Shown: positions 51,153-58,908, numbered from the stretch's first letter. The stretch: 64,000 bases of DNA from Neobacillus sp. WH10 (GCF_030123405.1 NZ_CP126110.1:3906001-3970000), one strand, 5' to 3'. Notes: generated from the sequence alone by a model not told the origin. Program-made: numbers and translations.

Positions 51153-51260
51153 TTACTCGTTTTGCGTAATTTATACTTTTATATTAATACTCAATTTGCG
51201 TAATGTCAATTCGTTTTGCGTAATTTTAAAAATTAATTTTTTATTACTCGATTTGTGTAG
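51153..51260. promoter_or_regulatory. Phage switch operators
   Basis: Four copies of a partly palindromic 17-mer: TTACTCGTTTTGCGTAA (51153-51169), ATACTCAATTTGCGTAA (51187-51203), CAATTCGTTTTGCGTAA (51207-51223) and TTACTCGATTTGTGTAG (51244-51260). A fifth, TTACTCGAATTGCGTAA, is at 50926-50942. They fill the gap between Cro-like and repressor genes and are the likely binding sites of both. Confidence 0.85.
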
Positions 51261-51345
51261 TAAAATAAAATTTAGCCTAAAAATTCACCTTATTTAAAAT
51301 CATTATTATCCGTATTAATTTCAATATTTATAAGAGGTGATTAAT

Positions 51346-51705
51346 TTGAGTGATACAAAAAAAATATTTGGAGAAAGATTACGAAAGCTTCGAAGAGATA
51401 GAGGAATGGAAGTTAAAGATTTAGCTTTTAAGTTATCCTTAGCTCCTACTACAATATATGGTTACGAAAATGGATCAAGAGGACCTGACGTTGATATATT
51501 AAAAGTAATTGCTGATTTTTTTAATGTTACTACAGATTACTTATTAGGTCGTTCAAACCATCCAAAATTAACTGAAATTGAGGACGGGCAATTGGATAAA
51601 GAAACACGAGAATTAATGGAGACTGTTGAAAGTCTTCCAATTGATTTAAGAAAACAGTTTTGGCAGAACGCTAAGCTAATGAAAAAACACTTAGAAAATA
51701 AATAA
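51346..51705 (+). CDS. Prophage repressor, XRE family
   Basis: 119 residues from TTG 51346 after AAGAGGTGA. HTH: FGERLRKLRRDRGMEVKDLA, FKLSLAPTTIYGYENGSRGP, then DFFNVTTDYLLGRS; the C-terminal helix (LRKQFWQNAKLMKKHLE) probably dimerises. Too short for a LexA-type cleavage domain, so induction needs another factor. Confidence 0.85.
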   Translation: MSDTKKIFGERLRKLRRDRGMEVKDLAFKLSLAPTTIYGYENGSRGPDVDILKVIADFFNVTTDYLLGRSNHPKLTEIEDGQLDKETRELMETVESLPIDLRKQFWQNAKLMKKHLENK

Positions 51706-51750
51706 ACCCATAGGTTGCCTAATATCGGTAAAACCTATGGGTTTTATGTA
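51704..51750 (+). terminator. Repressor terminator
   Basis: aaacccataggtt (51704-51716) pairs exactly with aacctatgggttt (51732-51744), then tatgtattta. It also separates the converging small gene. Confidence 0.85.
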
Positions 51751-51751
51751 T

Positions 51752-51871
51752 TTATTCCTTTCCATACTCTAAAATAATTCGAATTAATTCTAATAATGTA
51801 CACTCTTCATTCCTCATTTCCGTCTCTTCTTTTAACATAAATAATAGTTCTTTAGTTTCCTCGGTACTCAT
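51752..51871 (-). CDS. 39-residue acidic protein under a LexA-like box
   Basis: MSTEETKELLFMLKEETEMR, then NEECTLLELIRIILEYGKE. The ATG is preceded by TTGGAGGAG. Acidic, one or two helices. It converges on the repressor gene. Its promoter region contains a LexA/DinR-type box, so it may be the SOS-controlled trigger of prophage induction or excision; that is inference. Confidence 0.6.
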   Translation of the reverse strand: MSTEETKELLFMLKEETEMRNEECTLLELIRIILEYGKE

Positions 51872-51905
51872 CTTCGACTCCTCCAAGCTGTAATAAATTA
51901 TGTTA

Positions 51906-51932
51906 ATTATACCAAAATGGGAACGTTTGTTC
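51906..51932 (-). promoter_or_regulatory. SOS-box promoter for the 39-residue gene
   Basis: Leftward -10 TATAAT (51911-51906). Just upstream GAACGTTTGTTC (51921-51932) fits the Bacillus LexA core GAAC-N4-GTTC. The box covers the spacer and -35 zone, so LexA would block transcription. The 51872-52168 gap otherwise holds no supported gene. Confidence 0.55.
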
Positions 51933-52120
51933 TATCATTAATTATATAATTTTCTCTCAACCATTCATATCACATTTTCTTCAAAAAATATCGGTTTGAA
52001 TATTCTATAATGGTTATCACCTCTCCTCCATTGCCCGTCCATTATTAAAAACTACGCTAAATTCATAAGTTATAAGGGATGATTTTATCAATTTTTTCTG
52101 AACTTTTATTCACATTAGCT

Positions 52121-52148
52121 TTAATATCTGTTTTCCATTTCGTATAAT
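52121..52148 (+). promoter_or_regulatory. Recombinase promoter, SigA- or SigE-like
   Basis: TTAATATCT (52121-52129) and CGTATAAT (52141-52148) lie upstream of the recombinase. The second is a perfect TATAAT and also resembles a SigE -10; the ATAT element resembles a SigE -35, with slightly short spacing. The call between vegetative and mother-cell promoter is open. Confidence 0.3.
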
Positions 52149-52168
52149 GGATGTGAGGTGAATGTTAA

Positions 52169-53719
52169 ATGTCAAAAACGGCATTGTATTTACGTAAATC
52201 AAGGGCTGATATTGAGGCTGAAGCACGTGGCGAAGGGGAAACTTTAGCCAAACACAAAAAAGCTCTCTTAAAGGTCGCTAAAGACCTTAATTTAAATATT
52301 ATTAATGTTTATGAAGAAATTGTATCTGGTGAAAGCTTAATGCACCGCTCGGAAATGCTTAAACTATTGCAGGATGTTGAAATGAAAAAATTTGATGCTG
52401 TTTTATGCATGGATATTGATCGTTTAGGTCGTGGAGGAATGAAAGAGCAAGGATTGATACTAGAAACATTTAAAGAGGCTAAAACGAAGATTATTACTCC
52501 TAGAAAGACTTATGACCTTAATGACGAATGGGATGAAGAATACAGCGAATTTGAAGCGTTTATGGCTCGTAAAGAATTGAAGATAATAACTAGACGTATG
52601 CAAGGAGGCCGTGTTCGGTCTGTGGAATCAGGTAATTATATCGGAACAAATCCTCCTTATGGTTATATAATTAAAGAAATTAAAGATGGTAGAACATTAG
52701 AAGCTCATCCAGAACAATCAGAGGCCGTTAAGTTAATTTTTGAACTATATACTCATGATGATCCAAGTATTAGAGTTGGAGCTGCGCAAATAGCAAATAA
52801 ATTAAATGCTATGAATTTTAAAACGGCGACAGGAAAACAATGGGCCAACTGGGGAGTGCTTAATATTCTTAAAAACCCGGTATATTGTGGAAAAGTTGTC
52901 TGGAAAAAGAAAGAAATAAAAAAATCTAAGGATCCCTCCAAAAAAAAAGTTGCTAGGACGCGTGATCAAAGTGAATGGATTATCGCTAATGGAAAACATG
53001 AGGCAATAATTAGTGATGATTTATTTCAGAAGGCGCAGGAAGTTTTAAAAACTCGATACCATGTCCCTTACCAGGTTAATAATAAAATCACCAATCCATT
53101 AGCTGGATTAATTGAATGTGGAAAATGTGGAAGGAAGATGATATATCGTCCGTACACAAAACAAAAGCCTCATCTTAAGTGCTATAACAACCCTAGATGC
53201 GATTGTAAGGCAACCAATTTCGAACTAGTTGAACAAAGACTTATTGAGTTCTTAAAAGGTTGGCTCCAAGCTTATAAAGATGGCCTAGAATCAAATAAAC
53301 AAGAAAGTGATGAAAGAGTAAATATTATTGATATGAGCAAAGTAATTATTAAAAAACTTGAAAAAGAAATATCGGAAACGGAAGAACAAATTAACAACCT
53401 TATGGATTTATTAGAAAGGAAATTATATGATGAAAAAACTTATTTAAAACGATCTAATGTATTATCAAAACGTTTAGATGAATTACAATTAGAATATGAT
53501 AAAGCAAAAAATCAAATGAATAAAAGTAAACAAGAAATAAAAGCGCAGGAGATTATCATACCTAAATTTGAAAATGTAATCGATCTTTATCAAAAATCGG
53601 AGGATCCTGGTATAAAAAATAGCCTAATAAAAAGCGTCCTAGATAAAGCTGTTTATACTAAAGAAAAGTGGCAAATTAAAGATGACTTTAAACTTGTTGT
53701 TTATCCTAAGTTTGAGTAA
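52169..53719 (+). CDS. Large serine recombinase, SprA-like
   Basis: 516 residues. Resolvase domain with nucleophile Ser11 in YLRKSRADIEAEARGEGETL, then AVLCMDIDRLGRGG and EAFMARKELKIITRRMQGGR. A recombinase domain follows (YGYIIKEI, WGVLNILKNPVYCGKVVW), a zinc ribbon (CGKCGRKMIYR, CYNNPRCDC) and a coiled-coil end. The start with its acidic insert and the ITPRKTYD stretch resemble SprA of SPbeta more than SpoIVCA. It lies 38 bp from attR and should catalyse integration into, and excision from, sigK. Ribosome site AGGTGA. Confidence 0.93.
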   Translation: MSKTALYLRKSRADIEAEARGEGETLAKHKKALLKVAKDLNLNIINVYEEIVSGESLMHRSEMLKLLQDVEMKKFDAVLCMDIDRLGRGGMKEQGLILETFKEAKTKIITPRKTYDLNDEWDEEYSEFEAFMARKELKIITRRMQGGRVRSVESGNYIGTNPPYGYIIKEIKDGRTLEAHPEQSEAVKLIFELYTHDDPSIRVGAAQIANKLNAMNFKTATGKQWANWGVLNILKNPVYCGKVVWKKKEIKKSKDPSKKKVARTRDQSEWIIANGKHEAIISDDLFQKAQEVLKTRYHVPYQVNNKITNPLAGLIECGKCGRKMIYRPYTKQKPHLKCYNNPRCDCKATNFELVEQRLIEFLKGWLQAYKDGLESNKQESDERVNIIDMSKVIIKKLEKEISETEEQINNLMDLLERKLYDEKTYLKRSNVLSKRLDELQLEYDKAKNQMNKSKQEIKAQEIIIPKFENVIDLYQKSEDPGIKNSLIKSVLDKAVYTKEKWQIKDDFKLVVYPKFE

Positions 53720-53756
53720 GTGCCTAAAAACGTTGGTATATCAACCTTTGCAGATG

Positions 53757-53784
53757 ACAGATAACATGTTAGTGGTAATGAAAT
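53757..53784. other. attR: right inverted arm plus core repeat
   Basis: Arm acagataacatgttagtggt (53757-53776), the exact inverse of the left arm, then core aatgaaat (53777-53784) and host sigK sequence. Confidence 0.93.
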
Positions 53785-54073
53785 TTCATTAATTGATGTC
53801 CTGAAATCAGAATCTGAAGATGTCATTGATACGATACAGTTAAACATGGAGCTTGAGAAAATCAAAAAATATATCGAAGTGCTCGATAATCGAGAAAAGG
53901 AAGTTATCATTGGCCGATTTGGTCTTGATTTGCAAAAGGAAAAAACACAGCGAGAGATTGCTAAAGAATTAGGTATCTCAAGAAGTTATGTCTCACGAAT
54001 TGAAAAGCGTGCGCTGATGAAAATGTTCCATGAATTTTATCGGGCTGAGAAGGAACGAAAGAAAAAGAATTAG
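53785..54073 (+). CDS. sigK: RNA polymerase sigma-K, 3' part
   Basis: After joining to base 16463 the frame reads ISLIDVLKSESEDVIDTIQL, MELEKIKKYIEVLDNREKEV, IIGRFGLDL, then region 4 TQREIAKELGISRSYVSRIE and KRALMKMFHEFYRAEKERKK. It is the SpoIIIC-like half and has no start of its own. Restored SigK would drive late mother-cell genes (coat, lysis). Confidence 0.95.
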
Positions 54074-54084
54074 CAATGGAAAAT

Positions 54085-54115
54085 AAAAACTCGCCAATAA
54101 GCGAGTTTTTATTTT
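54085..54115. terminator. Bidirectional terminator after sigK
   Basis: aaaactcgc pairs with gcgagtttt, with A and T runs on both sides. It overlaps the stop region of the opposing lipoprotein gene. Confidence 0.88.
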
Positions 54116-55068
54116 CGATCCAAAAGTTTTTTCCAATTTTGACCACCATCGATCGATTCATATACATCATTCTTATAGGTGGTAAAGGCGATTTGGTTAT
54201 TGTTTTTTGGATTAACTGCCAAATAGGTAATCGGATTATCATAATCAAGGAAAGGAGACGCTATGACGGTTTGTTCACCAGTTACAGGATTTAGTGACTT
54301 TAAGAGAATTTTCTCGTTTTCGACACTAGAAAATAAAATGGAATCCCCGCTAAATGTAAGAGCAGTTACCATAAATGGATCTGTTAGCGGCTTCATCGTA
54401 TTTCCATAATCATTGGAAAAATAAATCCCTGATCTAGTAGCCATCACCATTGTTTCACCATTTTTCGGGTGAACTGCCATCATTCCATACGAATCAGCGG
54501 AAAAATCCTTTAAAGCACTTTCTTTCCAAGTGTTACCGTTATCAGTAGAATAGTTTACACCTAAACTTAGCTCATCGTTTTGTTTCTCATTTATCACATA
54601 AATACTATTCCCTGAAAAGCTCGCTGCTGTGAAATGAAAATTTGCTTTACCATAAAAGGCTAATTTGTTCAGTGTTTCCCCTTTATCAACACTTTTTACC
54701 AATCCAAGTGGATCCCTCAAGTCCGTTCCTTTTTCTGGATGTCCGCTCGCGATAAAACCTGTTTCTACCGCTTGAAAGCCAATATAGTCATGCTGATTAG
54801 CTGTTGTTTCAAACCAAGTTGCATCCCTGTACATCTTTAAGCCATCATTTGCAGCTACATATAGGGCATTGTCATTCCCCGGATAGCCAATCCCGCGTAT
54901 ATTTTTCAATGTAACCTTTTTTGACTCGGCAATTTCAAACTTCTTTACTGTTTGAGCCCTATTTTCCTGCTTATTCTTCTTTGGTTCCTGACTCATGTTA
55001 CTGCAGCCAGCAGCAACAAGTAATACTCCCATAAGTAGGGCAAAAATAACTTTTATTTGAATCTTCAT
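54109..55068 (-). CDS. Lipoprotein with BNR/VPS10-type beta-propeller repeats
   Basis: 319 residues. Signal peptide KVIFALLMGVLLVAAGC with lipobox; mature part has repeats YSTDNGNTWKESAL, FSNDYGNTMKPL and ESIDGGQNWKKLL (Asp-box). These glycosidase-like lipoproteins have no proven substrate. Location outside the membrane. Convergent with sigK. Confidence 0.82.
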   Translation of the reverse strand: MKIQIKVIFALLMGVLLVAAGCSNMSQEPKKNKQENRAQTVKKFEIAESKKVTLKNIRGIGYPGNDNALYVAANDGLKMYRDATWFETTANQHDYIGFQAVETGFIASGHPEKGTDLRDPLGLVKSVDKGETLNKLAFYGKANFHFTAASFSGNSIYVINEKQNDELSLGVNYSTDNGNTWKESALKDFSADSYGMMAVHPKNGETMVMATRSGIYFSNDYGNTMKPLTDPFMVTALTFSGDSILFSSVENEKILLKSLNPVTGEQTVIASPFLDYDNPITYLAVNPKNNNQIAFTTYKNDVYESIDGGQNWKKLLDRK

Positions 55069-55316
55069 TTTTCCCTCCTGAAAATCTTCATATTAAACTA
55101 TGAGTTATTCGTTTATGAATACTTATCCATCCACTTATACTCCAGTCCCCATACAGTTGTCAAATAATTGGCCATATTAAAACAGAATATATGATTCTCA
55201 CTCTATTCACCTTTTTCAGTATTTTTTTACAGTATTTCATGGACATACACTTTTGCCTATACAGTTAAAAATGAGGGCTCATAAGCTAATTTAAAAGGCT
55301 GAAGGGGGGAATGTTG

Positions 55317-55478
55317 ATGCCTTATGGATATCCTTCATCTTATGGTTACCCAGCGCCCTATCCTGCTAGCTGTGCTCCATATGGCCTTAGCGCTGGTATA
55401 TGGATTGCAATCATTATCGTTCTCTTTATTCTATTGTTTATCTTTGGGGCTTGGTGGTGGTACACCTGTTTTTGTTAA
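55317..55478 (+). CDS. YjcZ-like small sporulation peptide
   Basis: 53 residues: Tyr/Pro-rich MPYGYPSSYGYPAPYPA, then GIWIAIIIVLFILLFIFGA and WWWYTCFC. This is the YjcZ family pattern of spore-associated small membrane peptides. ATG 55317 lies seven bases after GAAGGGGGGA. Confidence 0.8.
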   Translation: MPYGYPSSYGYPAPYPASCAPYGLSAGIWIAIIIVLFILLFIFGAWWWYTCFC

Positions 55479-55600
55479 GAGGTGATGATGGCTTATGCAC
55501 ATTTGCATGAGCCATTTTTCTTGCGATAGGTATAAAATATAGAATTTTTTGAAAAGTAGACATATAATAGTTAGGTACATATATAAAGGGGGTACTTAGA

Positions 55601-57394
55601 ATGACAGCCACTACATATTCAGAAGTTTGGAATCTCGATGTCTTTTTTAAAGGAGGCAGCGATTCCTCTGAATTACAGGAACACTTAATTCAAACCGAAG
55701 ATCAAATTAAACATTTCGAAACAAGAGTAAACAACTGGACACCGATTAATTCACTTGAGGATTCCAATTACTTGCAAGAATTACTTGGGGATTTAGAAGG
55801 AGCCGCAAAAAAACTGATTCAGGCTGGAGCCTTCGTTGGATGTTTACTTGCACAAAATACTGAGGATAAAAAAGCATATTCGCTAGATGCCAAAATAACA
55901 AGCTTAAATGCAACTTTCCAAACAGCACTCAGTTCATTAGACAACCTGTTGACATCAATTGATGATGTTGTATGGCAGCAGCTTGTAAGCGCTGAACCTA
56001 TAAAGGAGCTCGCCTTTGTGTTAACGGAAAGCCGTGAAAAAGCGAAGGAAAAGCTGTCAAAAGAAGAAGAGGCCTTAATCAGCGCTCTTGAAGTAGATGG
56101 ATATCACAGCTGGGGACAACTATATGACTTAATTGTTAGTAAAATCAAAGTCTCTTTTAACGAGCATAGTGAGGAGAAACAGCTTTCTGTCGGTCAAGCC
56201 TACAACAAATTCTCCAGCACTGATCGCGAAGTTCGCTCAGCAGTCTTTAAAAATTGGGAAAAGTCATGGGGGGAACAGGCAGATTTCCTCGCGAAAACAT
56301 TAAACCATCTCTCCGGGTTCCGTTTGAATGTGTATAAAAAGAGAGGCTGGGTAGATGTCTTGAAGGAATCGCTCAGCATTAACCGGATGAAAAAAGAAAC
56401 ACTGGAAACGATGTGGGCAGTCATTTCGGAAAATAAACAGAAGCTTGTTCAATACTTAGAGCGTAAAGCAAAGCTCTTAGGTCTTGAAAAGTTGAGCTGG
56501 TTTGATTTAGATGCACCATATGGCAAAACAGAAACAAAGGTTTCTTATCAAGAAGGGGCCGAATTTATAGAACGGAATTTTGCTATTTTTGGTGAGAAAA
56601 TGGCTGCTTTTGCGAAGAAGGCATTCGAGGAGCAATGGATTGAGGCTGAGGATCGTCCTGGAAAAGCACCTGGCGGTTTCTGTACCGATTTACCTGAGAG
56701 TGAACAATCCCGCATTTTTATGACATACTCTGGGACACCATCAAATGTATCTACACTGGCACATGAACTTGGTCATGCGTTTCATTCTTTTGCAATGAGA
56801 GATATCCCGTTTCTTAATTGTAATTATGCAATGAACGTGGCTGAAACTGCTTCTACCTTTGCGGAAATGATTGTTGCTGATGCATCAGTGAAAGACGCAA
56901 AGGATGAAGAAGAAAAACTTGCTCTTTTAGATGACAAAATCCAAAGAACAGTCGCCCTTCTAATGAATATTCATGCCCGATTCTTGTTTGAAACACGTTT
57001 TTATGAGGAAAGAAAACAAGGAACGGTATCGGTAGAAAAATTGAATGAGTTGATGCTTGAAGCACAGAAGGAAGCATATTGTGATGCTTTAGAGGAATAT
57101 CATCCATTATTCTGGGCATCAAAGTTGCATTTCTTCATAACCGGGGTTCCATTCTATAACTTCCCGTACACTTTTGGCTACTTGTTCTCTCTCGGCATAT
57201 ATGCTGAGGCACTTGAGGAAGGGAAAGGGTATGAAGAAAAATATATTGCCCTCTTAAGAGACACTGCATCCATGACAGTAGAGGAACTTGCCCGGAAACA
57301 TCTTCAAGTAGACCTTACACAGAAAGACTTCTGGGAAAAAGCTGTTCGCATCTGTCTTGAAGATATTGACGAGTTCTTAGAGCTTACAAAATAA
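55601..57394 (+). CDS. pepF: Oligoendopeptidase F (M3 family)
   Basis: 597-residue zinc metallopeptidase that degrades oligopeptides in the cytosol. Zinc motif LAHELGHAFHSFA with the downstream Glu in MNVAETASTFAEMIV; the C-terminal KLHFFITGVPFYNFPYTFGY is typical of PepF. Single gene with its own terminator. Confidence 0.94.
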   Translation: MTATTYSEVWNLDVFFKGGSDSSELQEHLIQTEDQIKHFETRVNNWTPINSLEDSNYLQELLGDLEGAAKKLIQAGAFVGCLLAQNTEDKKAYSLDAKITSLNATFQTALSSLDNLLTSIDDVVWQQLVSAEPIKELAFVLTESREKAKEKLSKEEEALISALEVDGYHSWGQLYDLIVSKIKVSFNEHSEEKQLSVGQAYNKFSSTDREVRSAVFKNWEKSWGEQADFLAKTLNHLSGFRLNVYKKRGWVDVLKESLSINRMKKETLETMWAVISENKQKLVQYLERKAKLLGLEKLSWFDLDAPYGKTETKVSYQEGAEFIERNFAIFGEKMAAFAKKAFEEQWIEAEDRPGKAPGGFCTDLPESEQSRIFMTYSGTPSNVSTLAHELGHAFHSFAMRDIPFLNCNYAMNVAETASTFAEMIVADASVKDAKDEEEKLALLDDKIQRTVALLMNIHARFLFETRFYEERKQGTVSVEKLNELMLEAQKEAYCDALEEYHPLFWASKLHFFITGVPFYNFPYTFGYLFSLGIYAEALEEGKGYEEKYIALLRDTASMTVEELARKHLQVDLTQKDFWEKAVRICLEDIDEFLELTK

Positions 57395-57400
57395 ATAATA

Positions 57401-57438
57401 TAAAAAAGCATCGGACTATTAATTAGCCGATGCTTTTT
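57401..57438 (+). terminator. pepF terminator
   Basis: aaaaagcatcgg pairs with ccgatgctttttt. Confidence 0.9.
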
Positions 57439-57481
57439 TCCCTTTAACGGGTAATAAAACTCACACTGATTGAAGTTCACT

Positions 57482-57559
57482 TTATTCTACACTAATTTCG
57501 GCTGAGATTACGCAGCCAATCGCCCCAGTAATAATTAATGCCATCACAACCATGAACAT
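57482..57559 (-). CDS. Small hydrophobic peptide
   Basis: 25 residues: MFMVVMALIITGAIGCVISA then EISVE, behind AGGGGTGGAGAAT. One membrane helix with a conserved-looking small C-terminal tail. Function unknown; very short, so modest confidence. Confidence 0.45.
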   Translation of the reverse strand: MFMVVMALIITGAIGCVISAEISVE

Positions 57560-57684
57560 ATTCTCCACCCCTTAGATAGATCATGCTTTTCTTTCCTTTA
57601 ATTTATCATGTTTTCACAGTAACTATCTTAGGGAAAAGTGAACATTTTGTTAACAAAGCATCAATAATATTAGAACACTAATTA

Positions 57685-57747
57685 TCATTTAGATTCTTTT
57701 TTCCTTGGTTTAAATATAAGCGACAAAAATAATATATGCAGCGGCAT
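57685..57747 (-). CDS. Truncated YrzI-like peptide
   Basis: 20 residues, MPLHILFLSLIFKPRKKESK, behind a strong TAGGAGGTAAC site. It aligns with the first 16 residues of the five YrzI copies upstream (MTLNILFFSITFKKR) and then stops. Probably a shortened sixth member. Confidence 0.5.
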   Translation of the reverse strand: MPLHILFLSLIFKPRKKESK

Positions 57748-57878
57748 TTTCGTTACCTCCTATAATAATGTTCGGCTAGGTGGTATCCTTCATATCCCAT
57801 AAGCTAGCCCCTCGTCCTTGCATTAGAAAAAACATCATTCTAAAAACCACCTTTCTTCACATTGAATTTTTTTACTGC

Positions 57879-58019
57879 TTACATAACCCGGTACATGGAT
57901 GCTTGACGATCCTTATTTTTTTCATAAAGCTTTTCAACCATTTCTTGATGAACAGCTTCATTAAGACTGATTTTACGCTTATTAATGGAAATCGTTAAAA
58001 AGAAAATATTAAGAGTCAT
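57879..58019 (-). CDS. YrzI family small protein, copy 1
   Basis: 46 residues: hydrophobic MTLNIFFLTISINKRKISLN, then EAVHQEMVEKLYEKNKDRQA. The most diverged of five tandem copies, all 141 bp long. Ribosome site AGGAAGTGAATCAAA. Family function unknown. Confidence 0.75.
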   Translation of the reverse strand: MTLNIFFLTISINKRKISLNEAVHQEMVEKLYEKNKDRQASMYRVM

Positions 58020-58048
58020 TTTGATTCACTTCCTTTTATAAAGGATTT

Positions 58049-58189
58049 TTAAACGAAATGATGCATGGATATTTGGCGGTCCTTGTTTTGATTGTAAAGC
58101 TTTTCAACCATTTCCTGGTTTACCGCTTCTTCAAGACTTACTTCTCGTTTTTTAAAGGTAATTGAGAAAAATAAGATATTTAAAGTCAT
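58049..58189 (-). CDS. YrzI family small protein, copy 2
   Basis: 46 residues: MTLNILFFSITFKKREVSLE, EAVNQEMVEKLYNQNKDRQI, SMHHFV. Very close to copies 3 and 4, including the upstream ribosome site AGGAAGTGAATCAG, so recently duplicated. Confidence 0.78.
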   Translation of the reverse strand: MTLNILFFSITFKKREVSLEEAVNQEMVEKLYNQNKDRQISMHHFV

Positions 58190-58219
58190 TCTGATTCACT
58201 TCCTTTTTTAATAACTGGT

Positions 58220-58360
58220 TTACATGAATTGGTGCATGGATATTTGGCGGTCTTTGTATTGATCATAAAGTTTTTCAACCATTTCCTGGTTTACTGCTTC
58301 TTCAAGACTTACTTCACGTTTTTTAAAGGTAATTGAGAAAAATAAGATATTTAAGGTCAT
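58220..58360 (-). CDS. YrzI family small protein, copy 3
   Basis: 46 residues ending DRQISMHQFM. Nearly identical to copy 4 including about 30 bp of spacer. The N-terminal hydrophobic stretch may sit in the membrane; the C-terminal half is an amphipathic helix. Confidence 0.78.
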   Translation of the reverse strand: MTLNILFFSITFKKREVSLEEAVNQEMVEKLYDQYKDRQISMHQFM

Positions 58361-58390
58361 TCTGATTCACTTCCTTTTTTAATAACTGGT

Positions 58391-58531
58391 TTACATGAAT
58401 TGGTGCATGGATATTTGGCGGTCTTTGTTTTGATCATAAAGCTTTTCAACCATTTCCTGGTTTACCGCTTCTTCAAGACTTACTTCACGTTTTTTAAAGG
58501 TGATTGAGAAAAATAAGATATTTAAAGTTAT
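58391..58531 (-). CDS. YrzI family small protein, copy 4, with ATA in place of ATG
   Basis: The same 46-codon frame as copy 3, but the start codon is ATA (58531-58529), by one base change in otherwise conserved ribosome-site sequence. Next in-frame ATG is at codon 27, too late for the family. It is either weakly translated or a fresh pseudogene. Confidence 0.65.
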   Translation of the reverse strand: MTLNILFFSITFKKREVSLEEAVNQEMVEKLYDQNKDRQISMHQFM

Positions 58532-58561
58532 TCTGATTCACTTCCTTTATTAATAAATGTT

Positions 58562-58702
58562 TTACATGAATTGATGCATGGAAATTTGGCGGTCTTTGTA
58601 TTGATCATAAAGTTTTTCAACCATTTCCTGGTTTACCGCTTCTTCAATACTTATGTTTCTTTTTTTAATTGTAATTGAGAAGAATAAAATATTTAGGGTC
58701 AT
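58562..58702 (-). CDS. YrzI family small protein, copy 5
   Basis: 46 residues: MTLNILFFSITIKKRNISIE, EAVNQEMVEKLYDQYKDRQI, SMHQFM. First gene of the array, with ribosome site AAGGAGGTGG, different from the others; the array promoter should lie between 58703 and 58790. Confidence 0.78.
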   Translation of the reverse strand: MTLNILFFSITIKKRNISIEEAVNQEMVEKLYDQYKDRQISMHQFM

Positions 58703-58795
58703 TCATACCACCTCCTTAAAAAAGATTATTTAGTCATTTGGTTCAGCAACATTTCTAATTTATGCAAGATATATCCAAATTGCGCGAAAAAAGGG

Positions 58796-58836
58796 CACAA
58801 AAAGGCCGCAAGAAGAAAAGAGTCCCCCTGCGGCCA
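58796..58836 (-). terminator. Leftward terminator, second of two
   Basis: Leftward GGCCGCA pairs with TGCGGCC, then TTTTTGTG. Lies between the 58909 peptide gene and the YrzI array. Confidence 0.75.
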
Positions 58837-58857
58837 GCATTTTTTAGACACAAAAAT

Positions 58858-58886
58858 ACCGCAAGGCGTCATTCTCCCTGCGGCAT
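58858..58886 (-). terminator. Leftward terminator, first of two
   Basis: Leftward GCCGCA and TTGCGGT arms, then ATTTTTGTG, directly after the 58909 peptide gene. Confidence 0.7.
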
Positions 58887-58908
58887 GGATATGTATTGTA
58901 ACAAATTG

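Larger units (their letters stand above)
16456..53784. mobile_element. sigK intervening prophage (skin-type, about 37.3 kb)
   Basis: A siphovirus-like prophage bounded by 8-bp direct repeats inside sigK. It has a serine recombinase at its right end, a switch region, replication genes, HNH/terminase/portal/protease/capsid, a complete tail set with tape measure, and holin-endolysin. Removing one repeat unit (37,321 bp) gives an unbroken SigK of 238 residues. The position appears to be the same Asn-Glu-Ile codons used by B. subtilis skin, as I remember it. All structural genes look intact, so it may still form virions. Confidence 0.95.

Noticed and set aside
51970..52020. 16-codon leftward ORF behind GGAGGAG near 52020
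   Set aside because: Too short, site spacing poor, no similarity to known toxins such as TxpA; kept out of the annotation.
52121..52148. A firm claim that the recombinase is SigE-controlled
   Set aside because: The TATAAT also fits SigA and the -35 is weak for either; only reported as ambiguous.
57780..57998. Rightward 72-codon ORF over the YrzI array
   Set aside because: It is the reverse strand of YrzI copy 1 and upstream spacer; no ribosome site or family.
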